In this document: positions 24,223 through 36,028 of the stretch, one piece after another
Numbering within the stretch: the first letter of the stretch is position 1
Layout of the letters: every line of letters begins with the position of its first letter
Assembly (NCBI GenBank): GCA_963169325.1
Contig: CAUJEY010000039.1
Span: 1-39,263 of the forward strand
Length of the DNA stretch: 39,263 bases
Reading direction: 5' to 3'
Source of the DNA: Bacteroidota bacterium
Lineage (GTDB): Bacteria; Bacteroidota; Bacteroidia; Chitinophagales; Saprospiraceae
Program-made: the position numbers and the translations under genes
The notes under the pieces: model-generated
Database searches by the model: none
Told to the model about the DNA's origin: nothing
What the model saw: only the letters and a program-made list of their open reading frames with translations

Positions 24223-24229
24223 TCGTGCC

Positions 24230-25048
24230 ATGATTAAAATTCTGCTGCACATTTGCTGGATTGCGCTACTCACCCTGCTTACCCAAATTGGCGGGATAGT
24301 TTGGATACTCTCCCTTGTTTTGAGTGGCATCTTAAAAGCGAAATGTCCGGTTCGCGGTCTTACCTGGTTCGTATTTATCAGTTTTTATCTGCTGGCAACC
24401 TTTTTTATCGTGCCGCCACTGGCCCGTTTATCCGGCAGGGTTCCCCTGCCCGTTTTTGAAAACCCGCGGCTGCGGCCGGAAAATATCTGGTTTTGTATCC
24501 TGAATCGCACCTACGTCCGGCCCGGTCTGCGGCAGGCATTAGAGGCGGTGGCGCAACAAATGCAGGCGCGATTTCCCGGCGCCGTCGTCTGGTACATGGA
24601 TGCCAATTTTCCTTTTATCGACGGGTACCCGCTGGAACCGCACTTTAGCCACCGGGATGGCAAAAAAGTGGATTTATCGTTCTATTGGACAGAAAACAAA
24701 ACCAGCCAAACGGTTGCGGGAAACCCCTCTCCATTTGGGTACGGCGTGTTTGCCGGCCCGCGGCCCGGCGAACGGGACTATGCCAAAGCATGTGAAGAAA
24801 AGGGGTATTGGTATATTGGCTTGGATGGCGATTTGGCCGCACCGTTTTTCCGGGCGGAAAACTATACTTTCGATGCGGAACGTACCAGTGAGTTGTTGCG
24901 GCGGTTGGCCGCGCATCCGGCTGTTTCCAGATTGCTGATACAGCCGCATTTGAAAACGCGTTTGGGCTTAGCCGCTTACGACAAGATTCGGTTTCAGGGA
25001 TGCAAGGCTGCGCGACACGACGATCATGTGCATGTGGAGTTGAGGTAA
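24230..25048 (+). CDS. Membrane-anchored MepA-like (LAS-type) murein peptidase
   Basis: A 272-residue protein with two N-terminal membrane segments (about residues 4-35 and 43-66) and a C-terminal domain outside the membrane. The domain carries the zinc-site pattern of LAS peptidases: His141 and Asp148 in SHRDGKKVDLSF, and the HxH end HDDHVHVEL (His266, His268). The pairing SH-x2-G-x3-D with HDDHxH, and the preceding LLIQPHLKTRL, most resemble penicillin-insensitive murein endopeptidase MepA (M74), which cuts peptide cross-links in peptidoglycan. MepA of E. coli has a cleavable signal rather than two membrane helices. Activity on cell wall is inferred from family. The gene converges with recG, 12 bases apart. 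Confidence 0.75.
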   Translation: MIKILLHICWIALLTLLTQIGGIVWILSLVLSGILKAKCPVRGLTWFVFISFYLLATFFIVPPLARLSGRVPLPVFENPRLRPENIWFCILNRTYVRPGLRQALEAVAQQMQARFPGAVVWYMDANFPFIDGYPLEPHFSHRDGKKVDLSFYWTENKTSQTVAGNPSPFGYGVFAGPRPGERDYAKACEEKGYWYIGLDGDLAAPFFRAENYTFDAERTSELLRRLAAHPAVSRLLIQPHLKTRLGLAAYDKIRFQGCKAARHDDHVHVELR

Positions 25049-25060
25049 AGCCTTGTATTC

Positions 25061-27166
25061 TCACGATATCCGGCTCCACACCCTTGCCTCTTTCCCTGTA
25101 GCTTCCAAATGCGCCCGCAACCGTGCATTTTCCGGCGCCACTAAAGCCGGATCGGCTTCCAGAATTTTCGCGGCAATATCCCGGGCAGCACTGAGGATTT
25201 GGCCGTCGCGGCCCAGGTCGGCGATGTGAAAACGCAGCATACCACTTTGTTGTGTGCCTTCCATGTTGCCGGGGCCGCGCAGGCGCAGGTCGACCTCGGC
25301 GATTACAAAGCCGTCGTTGGTTTGTACCATGGTTTGCAGGCGTTCGCGGCCGTCGGCGCTGAGTTTGTAGCCGCTCATCAGCACGCAGTACGATTGCTCG
25401 GCGCCGCGGCCCACCCGGCCGCGCAACTGGTGCAGTTGGCTCAGGCCGAAACGTTCGGCATTTTCAATGACCATCACCGAGGCATTGGGCACGTTTACGC
25501 CCACCTCAATCACCGTGGTGGCCACCATAATATGCGTTTCACCTTTCACAAAACGCTGCATTTCGTATTCCTTGTCGGCCGCCTTCATCTTGCCGTGTAC
25601 GATGCTGATCTGGTATTCCGGCGGCGGAAAATCGCGACTCAGGGCTTCGTAGCCGGACATCAGGTTCAGCAAGTCGACTTTTTCGGTTTCCTCAATCATG
25701 GGGTACACTACGTACACCTGCCGGCCTTTGGCAATTTCTTCGCGCATAAAACCCTGTACCCGCAGCCGGTGATGCTCGGTTTTGTGCATCGTGGTGATAG
25801 GTTTCCGGCCCGGCGGCAGCTCGTCGATTACCGAAACGTCGAGGTCGCCGTAGAGCGTCATGGCCAGGGTGCGGGGTATCGGCGTGGCGGTCATCACCAG
25901 CACATGCGGGGGCAGGCCAGCGCCTTTTTTCCAGAGCGCGGCGCGCTGCTCCACCCCGAAACGGTGCTGCTCATCGATAATGGACAGGCCGAGTTTTTGG
26001 AACGCCACCCAGTCCTCGATGAGCGCGTGCGTGCCGATCACGATGTGCATGTCGCCCGAAGCGAGTTGTTCGAGTATGGCCGTCCGTTTTTTACCCTTTA
26101 TGCTGCCGCTCAAAAAACCGACGTTGACGCCGAGGTCGCCTACCAGTTCGGTGATATTGGCAAAGTGTTGTTGGGCCAGGATTTCGGTGGGCGCCATGAG
26201 GCAGGACTGGTAGCCGTTGTCGAGGGCCATGAGCATGGTCATCAGGGCCACCACGGTTTTACCCGAGCCTACATCCCCCTGAATCAGGCGGTTCATTTGC
26301 TGGCCGACGGCTAAGTCGGTGCGGATTTCGCGGAGCACCCGTTTTTGGGCGCCCGTGAGTTCGAAGGGGAGTTTTTTATAGAAAAAATCGTTGAAGTAGT
26401 CGCCGATTTTATCAAAAACGAACCCTTTGGTGGCGTCTTTACGGCGGCGGCGGATTTGCAGCAGGCGCAATTGCAGGAAAAACAATTCTTCAAATTTCAG
26501 CCGGCGGGTAGCGGCGTCGAGGTCGCGCTGGTTTTCCGGAAAATGAATTTTTTGCAGGGCTTCCCAACGCGAAGTGAGGCGATATACTTCCAGCAACGGA
26601 TCGGGCAGGGTTTCCGGCAGATCGGCCGGGGTGAGCGCGTCGAGCAGGCCGCGCAGGATTTTGCGCAAACCCTTGGCATCCAGGCCTTTTTGCGTGAGTT
26701 TGTCGGTGGAAGGATACACGGGGTCGAAGGTTCTGGCCGACTGGATATTGTCGGGCGTCACCTCTTCCGTTTCCGGGTGCGGGATATTGAACCGGCTATT
26801 GAACACGCTGGCCCGGCCGTACACCACGTATTCCTTGCCTACTTTCAAGGTGCGTTCCAGCCATTGGATGGACTGAAACCAGACGAGTTCGATGGAGCCC
26901 GATTCGTCGCGCAAGGTGCCCACCAAACGTTTGGCCCGGCCTTCGCCCAGCGTTTCCAGGCGCCGCAGGATACCTTTCACCTGGTATTGTTCGCCCTCCG
27001 TCTGGATGTCGCGGATGTTGTGAAATTTGGTGCGGTCGATATAGCGAAACGGGAAATGAAACAGCAGGTCGCCGGCGGTGAAAACACCCAGTTCTTTTTT
27101 CAGCACATCGGCGCGTTGCGGGCCGACGCCTTTGAGGTATTCTATGGCGGTATCGAGTGCGGGCAC
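25061..27166 (-). CDS. recG: ATP-dependent DNA helicase RecG
   Basis: A 701-residue helicase that regresses stalled replication forks and branch-migrates recombination intermediates. The N-terminal wedge/OB domain opens with LKGVGPQRADVLKKELG and contains the HFPFRYIDRT signature. Helicase motifs follow: Walker A GDVGSGKT (297-304), Walker B variant DEQH (398-401), MTATPIPRTLAMT, and in the second RecA domain QLRGRVGRG with the RecG-specific motif after it. The length is typical. The start at 27166 is GTG; it yields the expected family N-terminus and a -7 box (TATTTTTG) lies 20 bases upstream. It appears to be transcribed alone. Confidence 0.97.
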   Translation of the reverse strand: MPALDTAIEYLKGVGPQRADVLKKELGVFTAGDLLFHFPFRYIDRTKFHNIRDIQTEGEQYQVKGILRRLETLGEGRAKRLVGTLRDESGSIELVWFQSIQWLERTLKVGKEYVVYGRASVFNSRFNIPHPETEEVTPDNIQSARTFDPVYPSTDKLTQKGLDAKGLRKILRGLLDALTPADLPETLPDPLLEVYRLTSRWEALQKIHFPENQRDLDAATRRLKFEELFFLQLRLLQIRRRRKDATKGFVFDKIGDYFNDFFYKKLPFELTGAQKRVLREIRTDLAVGQQMNRLIQGDVGSGKTVVALMTMLMALDNGYQSCLMAPTEILAQQHFANITELVGDLGVNVGFLSGSIKGKKRTAILEQLASGDMHIVIGTHALIEDWVAFQKLGLSIIDEQHRFGVEQRAALWKKGAGLPPHVLVMTATPIPRTLAMTLYGDLDVSVIDELPPGRKPITTMHKTEHHRLRVQGFMREEIAKGRQVYVVYPMIEETEKVDLLNLMSGYEALSRDFPPPEYQISIVHGKMKAADKEYEMQRFVKGETHIMVATTVIEVGVNVPNASVMVIENAERFGLSQLHQLRGRVGRGAEQSYCVLMSGYKLSADGRERLQTMVQTNDGFVIAEVDLRLRGPGNMEGTQQSGMLRFHIADLGRDGQILSAARDIAAKILEADPALVAPENARLRAHLEATGKEARVWSRIS

Positions 27167-27186
27167 TGCTTAACGTTTTATGCCTG

Positions 27187-27194
27187 CAAAAATA
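27187..27194 (-). promoter_or_regulatory. -7 box for recG
   Basis: The minus strand reads TATTTTTG, matching TAnnTTTG, 20 bases upstream of the GTG start. It supports that start. The surrounding sequence is AT-rich, so a chance match is possible. Confidence 0.5.
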
Positions 27195-27237
27195 AAAGAT
27201 TTTGTTTTAAAAGTATAGAATTTTAAGTGCAGTGACT

Positions 27238-28635
27238 TCACTTATTCCCCGACGCTTTTTTCAACAGCCAATCGCGTTCCGCTACGGCGGCGGTGTCCTG
27301 AATTTGCCGGACTAAATCGGCATTCGTGCCTTTTTTGGCTAATTTTTTGGTAAAACGGATCAGGTTCAGGTAGTTGTCCCGGTGATAGCCGAGCGCTTTT
27401 TGCCGCCGGATGAATACGGCAAAACTATCGAGCAGGGAAGCCAGCGAAAGCCATTCGCCCAATTCAAAGTAACTTTTCAACAGCATGCGCCGCACGTCGA
27501 GATTGATAAACACTTCAGAAAACTCCACCGATTGCAGCAAATCGAGCACTTGTCCGTAGTCGCCGGCGCGGTAATGGAAAATGGCGAGGTTGTAGCGGTA
27601 AATATTGTCGCGTTCTGCTGCCGGCAACGTTTCGCGGTAGCGGTCGAGGAAACCGCGCGCCCAGTCGCGTTCTTCGGTCACCTGCGCCAAAATATGAATG
27701 TTATTATAGGTGTATGCCGGCAATACGCCGTTTTCAAATAAGATACCACGTTCCAGGGCTTCGCGATAGAGTTCGAGGGCGGGGCGGGCGAAGGCGCGTT
27801 CGCCCTGGTTTTGTCGCCGGATGCAAAAATTGATGGCCGACATAAACAAATCGCGGCTTTCGGCAGGCGGAAACAAATCGGGGTATTGGCGCAGCAACCC
27901 GGTGAGGGTTTGGAAAGCGGCCTCATCGTCGGGATTGCGCAGGGCCCGGAGGCTGTGCGCGAGCAGGGCCAAACCCGGATTTTCGGCGGCTGGGGTGCGG
28001 TCGGCCAATTCCTGCACGGCGTCGGCCAGCAACAATCCTTGTTCCGTGCCGCCCACCGAACGCAGGGCGTGCGCAGTACAGGCCCAGCGCAGGTTTTCCA
28101 GCAAAAAAAACTGACCGAGGGCTTCTCCGGCCGCCGCCAGGTTGGTGGGTCCGTCGCGACGCTGTACGATGCGGTGACTGAATACTTCATTTTGCAGGCG
28201 GTACTGAAACAAATGCCAACCGGCGTGGCGGTTTGGGGAAGCCTGGTGCCGGCGTTCGAGCATACGGGCATCCCGCTCGAACAATTGGGTCAGTCTGCGC
28301 CGGCGAAACGCCCGGAGGCGGTAAAAACGCTCGGTCAGACCGTCATTTTGCATTTCCGTAATGGCAAGATATTGTTCGAGGCGCTCGGTGAGATAGGCGA
28401 AACAGTGATTCAGATTCAGGCTGTTATAGGCCAGGCCGGGATAAACGGCTTCGAACAGCGCTTGTTTTTCGAGTTGCGCCAGGGCGCCGGTTTGTTGGGC
28501 TCGTACCAGCTGATCGAAAAGCGCAATGACATCCGTCCGCTGGTTGAAAAAGGGGGAAAGCAGGAATTTGCGCACCGGGGCGTGTTCCGTTGGCGCCAGA
28601 GACCGGAATATTTGAAGTAAAAAAGTGTTTTCCAT
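27238..28635 (-). CDS. Hypothetical helical-repeat protein, 465 aa
   Basis: A cytoplasmic-looking protein without signal peptide or membrane segment. The sequence is mostly helical with many Leu, Ala, Arg and aromatic residues; repeated helix pairs such as NLAIFHYRAGDYGQVLDLLQ and LLKSYFELGEWLSLASLLDS look like degenerate TPR or similar solenoid repeats, mainly in the C-terminal half. The N-terminus (FLLQIFRSLAPTEHAPVRKF) is distinctive and followed by SPFFNQRTDV. I do not recognise a named family, though proteins of this shape occur in Saprospirales-type genomes. The start at 28635 is supported by a -7 box 25 bases upstream. Downstream lies recG on the same strand, 71 bases away with its own promoter. 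The function is unknown; a scaffold role is a guess. Confidence 0.75.
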   Translation of the reverse strand: MENTFLLQIFRSLAPTEHAPVRKFLLSPFFNQRTDVIALFDQLVRAQQTGALAQLEKQALFEAVYPGLAYNSLNLNHCFAYLTERLEQYLAITEMQNDGLTERFYRLRAFRRRRLTQLFERDARMLERRHQASPNRHAGWHLFQYRLQNEVFSHRIVQRRDGPTNLAAAGEALGQFFLLENLRWACTAHALRSVGGTEQGLLLADAVQELADRTPAAENPGLALLAHSLRALRNPDDEAAFQTLTGLLRQYPDLFPPAESRDLFMSAINFCIRRQNQGERAFARPALELYREALERGILFENGVLPAYTYNNIHILAQVTEERDWARGFLDRYRETLPAAERDNIYRYNLAIFHYRAGDYGQVLDLLQSVEFSEVFINLDVRRMLLKSYFELGEWLSLASLLDSFAVFIRRQKALGYHRDNYLNLIRFTKKLAKKGTNADLVRQIQDTAAVAERDWLLKKASGNK

Positions 28636-28660
28636 TTCGATAATCAGGAAATTTTGTTTG

Positions 28661-28668
28661 CAAAAATA
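28661..28668 (-). promoter_or_regulatory. -7 box for the 465-aa gene
   Basis: The minus strand reads TATTTTTG, matching TAnnTTTG, 25 bases before the ATG at 28635. It is the same octamer and spacing class as at recG. Confidence 0.5.
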
Positions 28669-28771
28669 AAGGTTTATGCGGTTTTTAGAATAGGTTTAAT
28701 TGCTTAAATTAATGAAAACACTTTTCGATAATTCAATAATTCTGTACCGGAAATTATAAGCAGTGGATGCT

Positions 28772-28779
28772 CATCTTTG
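28772..28779 (+). promoter_or_regulatory. Probable -7 box for the 973-aa gene
   Basis: CATCTTTG differs from TAnnTTTG at one position and lies 16 bases before the ATG at 28796. If used, transcription starts downstream of the alternative ATG at 28763, which rules that start out. Confidence 0.45.
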
Positions 28780-28795
28780 TGAAAAATCCAGTCTC

Positions 28796-31717
28796 ATGAA
28801 AATCCGTATGACCGTCCAGCACTGTAAAATGATCCGCGCAAGCGTATTACTGATCACCCTGTTAATCAGCGCCGCGGCAACCGGTTCGGCACAGGGGTTT
28901 GCCCGAAAGTACCCGGGAGAAAGCGAGTTTGCTTATTGGTGCGACCTGGAGGCACGCGCAAACGGCTATACGCTTGTGGTCAATAACCAGGCATTTGGCG
29001 GCGACCGGTTCAGGCGGATCGATACGGACCTGGCTGGAATCGCTTTCCAGGATACGACGGTGCATTTTGAAAATAATGATACCTACGATTTCCGGCGCGG
29101 CTGGCTCACCGACGGGAATTTCCTGGAAGTGGAAATGATCGACGGCGATTCCATCGGATTCAAAAAAATCACGCCGGCCGGCGCCACACTTTGGTCGGCG
29201 CGTTTTGATCTTCCGGATTATCATTTGAAAAACATCAGTACGATTACCCAAACGGCTTCGGGCAATTTTTACGTATCCGGTTCGGTGATTCTGGAGCCGC
29301 TGCCTACCACGATGCGGCAGTTGTTTTTATTCAAATTAGACGCATCGGGGCAATTGTTGTGGTCCAAAATCTGGAACACCCTGTCGGGAGACGAATATTT
29401 TGAATCGGAAAGTTATGTGGTACATCCGGATGAGTCCATCAGTTTGGGTGTCAGTCGCGCTACCGCAGCCCAAACCGGATCCGCCTGGGTTATACATTTG
29501 GATGCTCAGGGAAACGAAATTTGGCATACACCCATTGGTGAAGGGTGGAGCACGATTTTCGGTGGGCTGGCACTTAACGATGCCGGACAAATGGGTGTAC
29601 CCAAGTTTTATGGTGGAAGTTGGGCCGGCTGGTTTATGATGCTGAGCCCGGCAGGAGATACGCTTGTAAATCAACCCTTGGCGGATTATTTCGATACGAC
29701 AGTCAACAGTATCAATACCCGGCGCATTTTTGCGTACCCGGGTAATCAGGGGTGGTTGCTTTCCGGAATTTATTCGTCGACGGTACAACCCGGCTCCAGG
29801 TGGTTTCTTTTACGGCTGGCAAACGACGGGTCGTTGAAATGGTTGCGCCGGCCCAATCCGTTCGGCTTGGACCTGCCCCTTGCGGGCGATGCCGTGATGC
29901 TGGCCGACGGCTCCTGTGTGTTGGGCGGCACGGTAAGCAGTTTTGATGGAGGCATAACAGGCAATTACCTGCCTTTTTTGATGAAAATCGACAGTCTGGG
30001 CCGTATTTATGCCCATAGCGTGGATGGTCGCGTTTTTTTCGATGCCGATTATGATTGTGCCGAAACAAGCGGGGAAACACCTTTTCCCAACTGGATCGCG
30101 GAACTCAGCGGACAAACACTACCATCGATTTACACGGTTTCCGGGCAGGATGGCGCCTTCTTTTTTTCAGATGTAGACACCGGATACTACGATCTTAAGA
30201 TACACTCCCCCAACACCTATTGGGCGCCCTGCGATTCGGTATTTTCATTCCAGGTGCCCGAATCTATCGATACCGTCAGCACGAGTTCCCCGGTACAGCC
30301 ATTGGCCGATTGCCCGTTTATGACGGTTGACCTGTCCGCCCCGTTTCTCCGGCGTTGTTTCCCCAACACTTACAGTGTACATTATTGCAACAACGGGCCG
30401 GTGACGGCACTCACTTCCGTTCAGATCATCCTTGATCCGAATCTCGACTCTATCAGTGCCAGTATCCCGTTTACGCAGGCGGGCGATACGTTGTGGTTCG
30501 ACCTGGATTCGGTGGGAATGTTGGAATGCGGCGATTTTTCATTCACGGCCACGGTTAATTGTGATTCCACCGAACTCGGCGAAACACTTTGCGTCAGCGC
30601 GCATATTTTCCCCGATTCTCTTTGCGCTCCGTCCTCCAATTGGATGGGCGCCACACTTACCGGCAGTGCCCGTTGTGCAGGCGACAGTGTACAGTTCACC
30701 TTAAAAAACATCGGTATTGCCCCCAGTACGCCGGGGCTGGACTTTATCGTGGTAGACGATCACGTGATCATGCTGCAACAGCCGTTGCCATCCATTCCGC
30801 CCGGCGCTCAACAACAAATCGCCATGCCGGCCAATGGCCAAACCTGGCGCTTCATTGCCGAACAGGAGCCTGACCACCCCGGGAAAGAACAAGTGTCGGT
30901 GGGTGTTGAGGGCTGCAACGGGCCGATTCAGCCCGGGTTTTTGTTGCAATTTCCAAATTTCGACGGCAATCCATTCACGGCAACCGATTGCCAGGAGGTA
31001 ATCGGCGCTTATGATCCCAATGAAAAAAACGCGGTACCGCGGGGCGTCGGCCCGGCGCATTTGATCACCCCGGAAACGCCGCTGGTTTACCACATCCATT
31101 TCCAGAACACCGGTACGGACACTGCTTTTACCGTTGTTTTGCGCGACACTTTATCGCCCTGGCTCGATCCCGGCACGATTCGGCCCGGCGCTTCCAGCCA
31201 TCCATACACGTTCGAATTAACCGGCGCCGGTTTGTTGAGTTTTACCTTCCATCATATTGCACTGCCCGATTCAAACATCAACGAAGCGGCCTCGCATGGT
31301 TTCGTGCAATTCAGTATTGCGCAACGTTCAAACACGCCGCTTGGAACGATACTGGAAAACCGGGCCGGCGTTTATTTCGATTTTAACCCGGTGGTGCTGA
31401 CCAATACCGTTTGGCATACGGTGGATACCGGCTTTTTGCAACTATACGTATCTGCGCAGGAGCCGGTGGCGTCCGGTTTGCCGATGTGCGTGTACCCCAA
31501 TCCGGCCGCAGAAACGGTGTGGGTTGCATTGCCGGACGGCCAGGCGGCCAATGGATTGATCCGGCTGTTCGATACAACGGGTAAGGTTGTGCTGGAAAAA
31601 ACGGTTACCGGTCCGGTGGTGGAAATCCGGCGCGGGTTGTTGCCGGCGGGGGTGTATGTTGTGGAGTGGCGGAGTGAGGGGGAGAAGCTGGCAAAGGAGA
31701 TGGTTATTTTCTTGTGA
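28796..31717 (+). CDS. Large secreted protein with T9SS sorting domain and YDPNEKN module
   Basis: A 973-residue exported protein. Signal peptide up to about residue 33 (ATGSAQ). Residues ~40-400 form repeated beta segments resembling propeller blades (SGQLLWSKIW, LDAQGNEIWHT, ANDGSLKWLRR), as in PQQ-like or delta-60-type proteins. A middle region (~410-735) contains beta-sandwich modules, one a carboxypeptidase-regulatory-like fold (GRVFFDADYDCAETSGE). Residues ~739-875 are a conserved Bacteroidota module beginning YDPNEKNAVP and including HFQNTGTDTAF and GVYFDFNPVVLTN. Residues ~898-973 are a type IX sorting domain (VYPNPAAE ... LPAGVYVVEW). No catalytic site is visible. It is likely surface exposed. 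It stands alone on the plus strand between two minus-strand genes. Confidence 0.87.
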   Translation: MKIRMTVQHCKMIRASVLLITLLISAAATGSAQGFARKYPGESEFAYWCDLEARANGYTLVVNNQAFGGDRFRRIDTDLAGIAFQDTTVHFENNDTYDFRRGWLTDGNFLEVEMIDGDSIGFKKITPAGATLWSARFDLPDYHLKNISTITQTASGNFYVSGSVILEPLPTTMRQLFLFKLDASGQLLWSKIWNTLSGDEYFESESYVVHPDESISLGVSRATAAQTGSAWVIHLDAQGNEIWHTPIGEGWSTIFGGLALNDAGQMGVPKFYGGSWAGWFMMLSPAGDTLVNQPLADYFDTTVNSINTRRIFAYPGNQGWLLSGIYSSTVQPGSRWFLLRLANDGSLKWLRRPNPFGLDLPLAGDAVMLADGSCVLGGTVSSFDGGITGNYLPFLMKIDSLGRIYAHSVDGRVFFDADYDCAETSGETPFPNWIAELSGQTLPSIYTVSGQDGAFFFSDVDTGYYDLKIHSPNTYWAPCDSVFSFQVPESIDTVSTSSPVQPLADCPFMTVDLSAPFLRRCFPNTYSVHYCNNGPVTALTSVQIILDPNLDSISASIPFTQAGDTLWFDLDSVGMLECGDFSFTATVNCDSTELGETLCVSAHIFPDSLCAPSSNWMGATLTGSARCAGDSVQFTLKNIGIAPSTPGLDFIVVDDHVIMLQQPLPSIPPGAQQQIAMPANGQTWRFIAEQEPDHPGKEQVSVGVEGCNGPIQPGFLLQFPNFDGNPFTATDCQEVIGAYDPNEKNAVPRGVGPAHLITPETPLVYHIHFQNTGTDTAFTVVLRDTLSPWLDPGTIRPGASSHPYTFELTGAGLLSFTFHHIALPDSNINEAASHGFVQFSIAQRSNTPLGTILENRAGVYFDFNPVVLTNTVWHTVDTGFLQLYVSAQEPVASGLPMCVYPNPAAETVWVALPDGQAANGLIRLFDTTGKVVLEKTVTGPVVEIRRGLLPAGVYVVEWRSEGEKLAKEMVIFL

Positions 31718-31798
31718 GTCGACATTTATATCTTTCTCAATCGCGTTGTGCCGGCTTGTATTACAATAAAGTAGCAACCCCTTCATCTGCAACAAATT

Positions 31799-32035
31799 TC
31801 ATGCGGCTGCAACAGTTGGGATGAACATTTCACCTTTTAACGAATTGACGGCATAGGTCAGAGCTGCAAGGATATGCTCTCGCTTGAGCCGTGGATGTTC
31901 TTCCAGAATCGCCTCGTAACTTTCATTATTAGCAAGCTTTTCCAGTATCAATTCGACCGTTATTCGAGTGCCTTTTATGACTGGTTTTCCCAGCATTACT
32001 TTAGGGTTGATTTCGATGAACTCAGTCATATCCAT
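31799..32035 (-). CDS. DUF433-domain small protein (VapB-like antitoxin family), orphan
   Basis: A 78-residue protein with the DUF433 signature: INPKVMLGKPVIKGTRITVE, then ILEKLANNESYEAILEEHPRL and HILAALTYA. DUF433 proteins have a winged-helix-like fold and usually act as antitoxins next to a PIN-like (DUF5615) toxin. Here no toxin gene is adjacent: uvrA lies 12 bases upstream on the same strand and the downstream neighbour is convergent. It may be co-transcribed with uvrA. The start could also be the ATG at 32029. The domain itself is intact; whether it acts as an antitoxin or only as a DNA-binding protein cannot be decided here. Confidence 0.85.
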   Translation of the reverse strand: MDMTEFIEINPKVMLGKPVIKGTRITVELILEKLANNESYEAILEEHPRLKREHILAALTYAVNSLKGEMFIPTVAAA

Positions 32036-32047
32036 GATTTGAATTTT

Positions 32048-35071
<3,024 letters not shown>

Positions 35072-35126
35072 AGTGCGCAAATAAACAGTCTGGGAAGAAC
35101 TTTGGTTGAGGGATCGGCGAAACGCG

Positions 35127-35134
35127 CAAAAGTA
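35127..35134 (-). promoter_or_regulatory. -7 box for uvrA
   Basis: The minus strand reads TACTTTTG, a full match to TAnnTTTG, 56 bases upstream of the uvrA ATG. I see no -33 TTTG at the usual spacing, and no LexA-like box. Confidence 0.5.
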
Positions 35135-35266
35135 GGGAAAGAATTTGGGGAGGGGGAGATGTTTTTAAACAAAAAGTTTTGTGAACATTCAGGCATCTGC
35201 GACATCGCAGGCTTTTAAGGTTTAATACAACTAAAATTATGAAGCAGTGAACCCTGATAATAAATG

Positions 35267-35953
35267 TTAAATCATCTTCAACAATAATTCCCGGTAAGCA
35301 TCACCTACGGGGATCGTGTATGCGCCCACTTGCACCGAATGTTTGCCTGCCACCGCCACATGGCGAAGCGAAACGATATAACTCCGGTGTACCCGCAGGA
35401 AAATACCCTCGGGGAGTAATTGCAGGGCAGCTTCCATATTCTGGCGGATAACGATTTTTTGATTTGAGGTAAACACCGTGAAATAATTCCCTTCCTTTTT
35501 TAGAAACAGGATATCATCCACCTTCACCCGGTGGATTTGTGCACCGCTTTTCAGGGTGACAAATTCCGTTTCCGGTGGCAAGGCGGCTTTTTCAGGCGTC
35601 GCCAGGAGGGCTTTTTTCGCTTTGGCGACGGCTTTTTCAAAACGTTCGAAGAGAATAGGTTTGAGCAAATAATCCACTGCTTCGAGTTCATAACTCTGCA
35701 CGGCATATTGCGGGTATGCCGTGGTGAAAATAGCCAATGGCGGCTTCTCCAGTGCGGTTAACAACTGCAAACCACTGAGTCCAGGCATGTTGATGTCGAG
35801 GAAAATCAAGTCCGGCGGACTGGTTTTTAAAAACGACAATGCTGCCGCCGGGTCGCGGAAGCTACCCAGCAGGTTCAAATCCGGCAGCCGGTCCACATAC
35901 CGGTGCAGGATTTCGATGGCCTTCGGCTCGTCGTCTATGATGATGCAGTTCAT
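35267..35953 (-). CDS. LytR/AlgR-type response regulator (LytTR DNA-binding domain)
   Basis: A 228-residue two-component regulator. The receiver domain (residues 1-120) has the acidic pair Asp7/Asp8, the phosphorylation site Asp53 in LIFLDINMPG, Thr76/Thr77 in IFTTAY, and Lys97 in DYLLKPI. The LytTR DNA-binding domain (~130-228) shows VKVDDILFLKKEGNYFTVF and FLRVHRSYIVSL. Such regulators bind direct repeats near target promoters. The sensor kinase gene lies just upstream on the same strand; the 75-base gap holds a 7-bp tandem array ending 7 bases from this ATG. Target genes are not identifiable from the window. Confidence 0.95.
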   Translation of the reverse strand: MNCIIIDDEPKAIEILHRYVDRLPDLNLLGSFRDPAAALSFLKTSPPDLIFLDINMPGLSGLQLLTALEKPPLAIFTTAYPQYAVQSYELEAVDYLLKPILFERFEKAVAKAKKALLATPEKAALPPETEFVTLKSGAQIHRVKVDDILFLKKEGNYFTVFTSNQKIVIRQNMEAALQLLPEGIFLRVHRSYIVSLRHVAVAGKHSVQVGAYTIPVGDAYRELLLKMI

Positions 35954-35960
35954 TATTATA

Positions 35961-35990
35961 GTTTTGAGTTTTGAGTTTTGAGTTTTGAGT
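35961..35990. repeat. 7-bp tandem array (GTTTTGA)x4.3 between kinase and regulator genes
   Basis: Four perfect copies of GTTTTGA plus two bases (ACTCAAAAC on the coding strand) lie between the histidine kinase stop and the response regulator start, ending 7 bases from the ATG at 35953. The unit is unrelated in sequence to the ACGGTNG arrays but similar in size and position. Confidence 0.95.
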
Positions 35991-36028
35991 GATGCCGAGC
36001 AAGAACACTTATCGCTTATAACCCATAA

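Larger units (their letters stand above)
23854..24229. other. 376-bp intergenic region holding a candidate sRNA gene
   Basis: No credible protein frame. The left part (23880-24040) is AT-rich and contains the near-palindrome GTAAAAATTTTTTTAC (24024-24039), but I see no clear promoter box for the M28 gene. The right part holds a promoter with an overlapping palindrome (24041-24078), a transcribed ~80-base unit and a strong terminator (24133-24165). A further -7 box for the downstream peptidase gene lies at 24215-24222. Confidence 0.7.

Noticed and set aside
24070-24330. Minus-strand frame over the candidate sRNA
   Set aside because: It overlaps the start of the peptidase gene and a terminator hairpin, and has no motif or promoter.
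35197-35210. CTGCG-ACAT-CGCAG palindrome beyond the response regulator
   Set aside because: Short 5-bp arms and no T-tract on the minus strand; insufficient for a terminator call.
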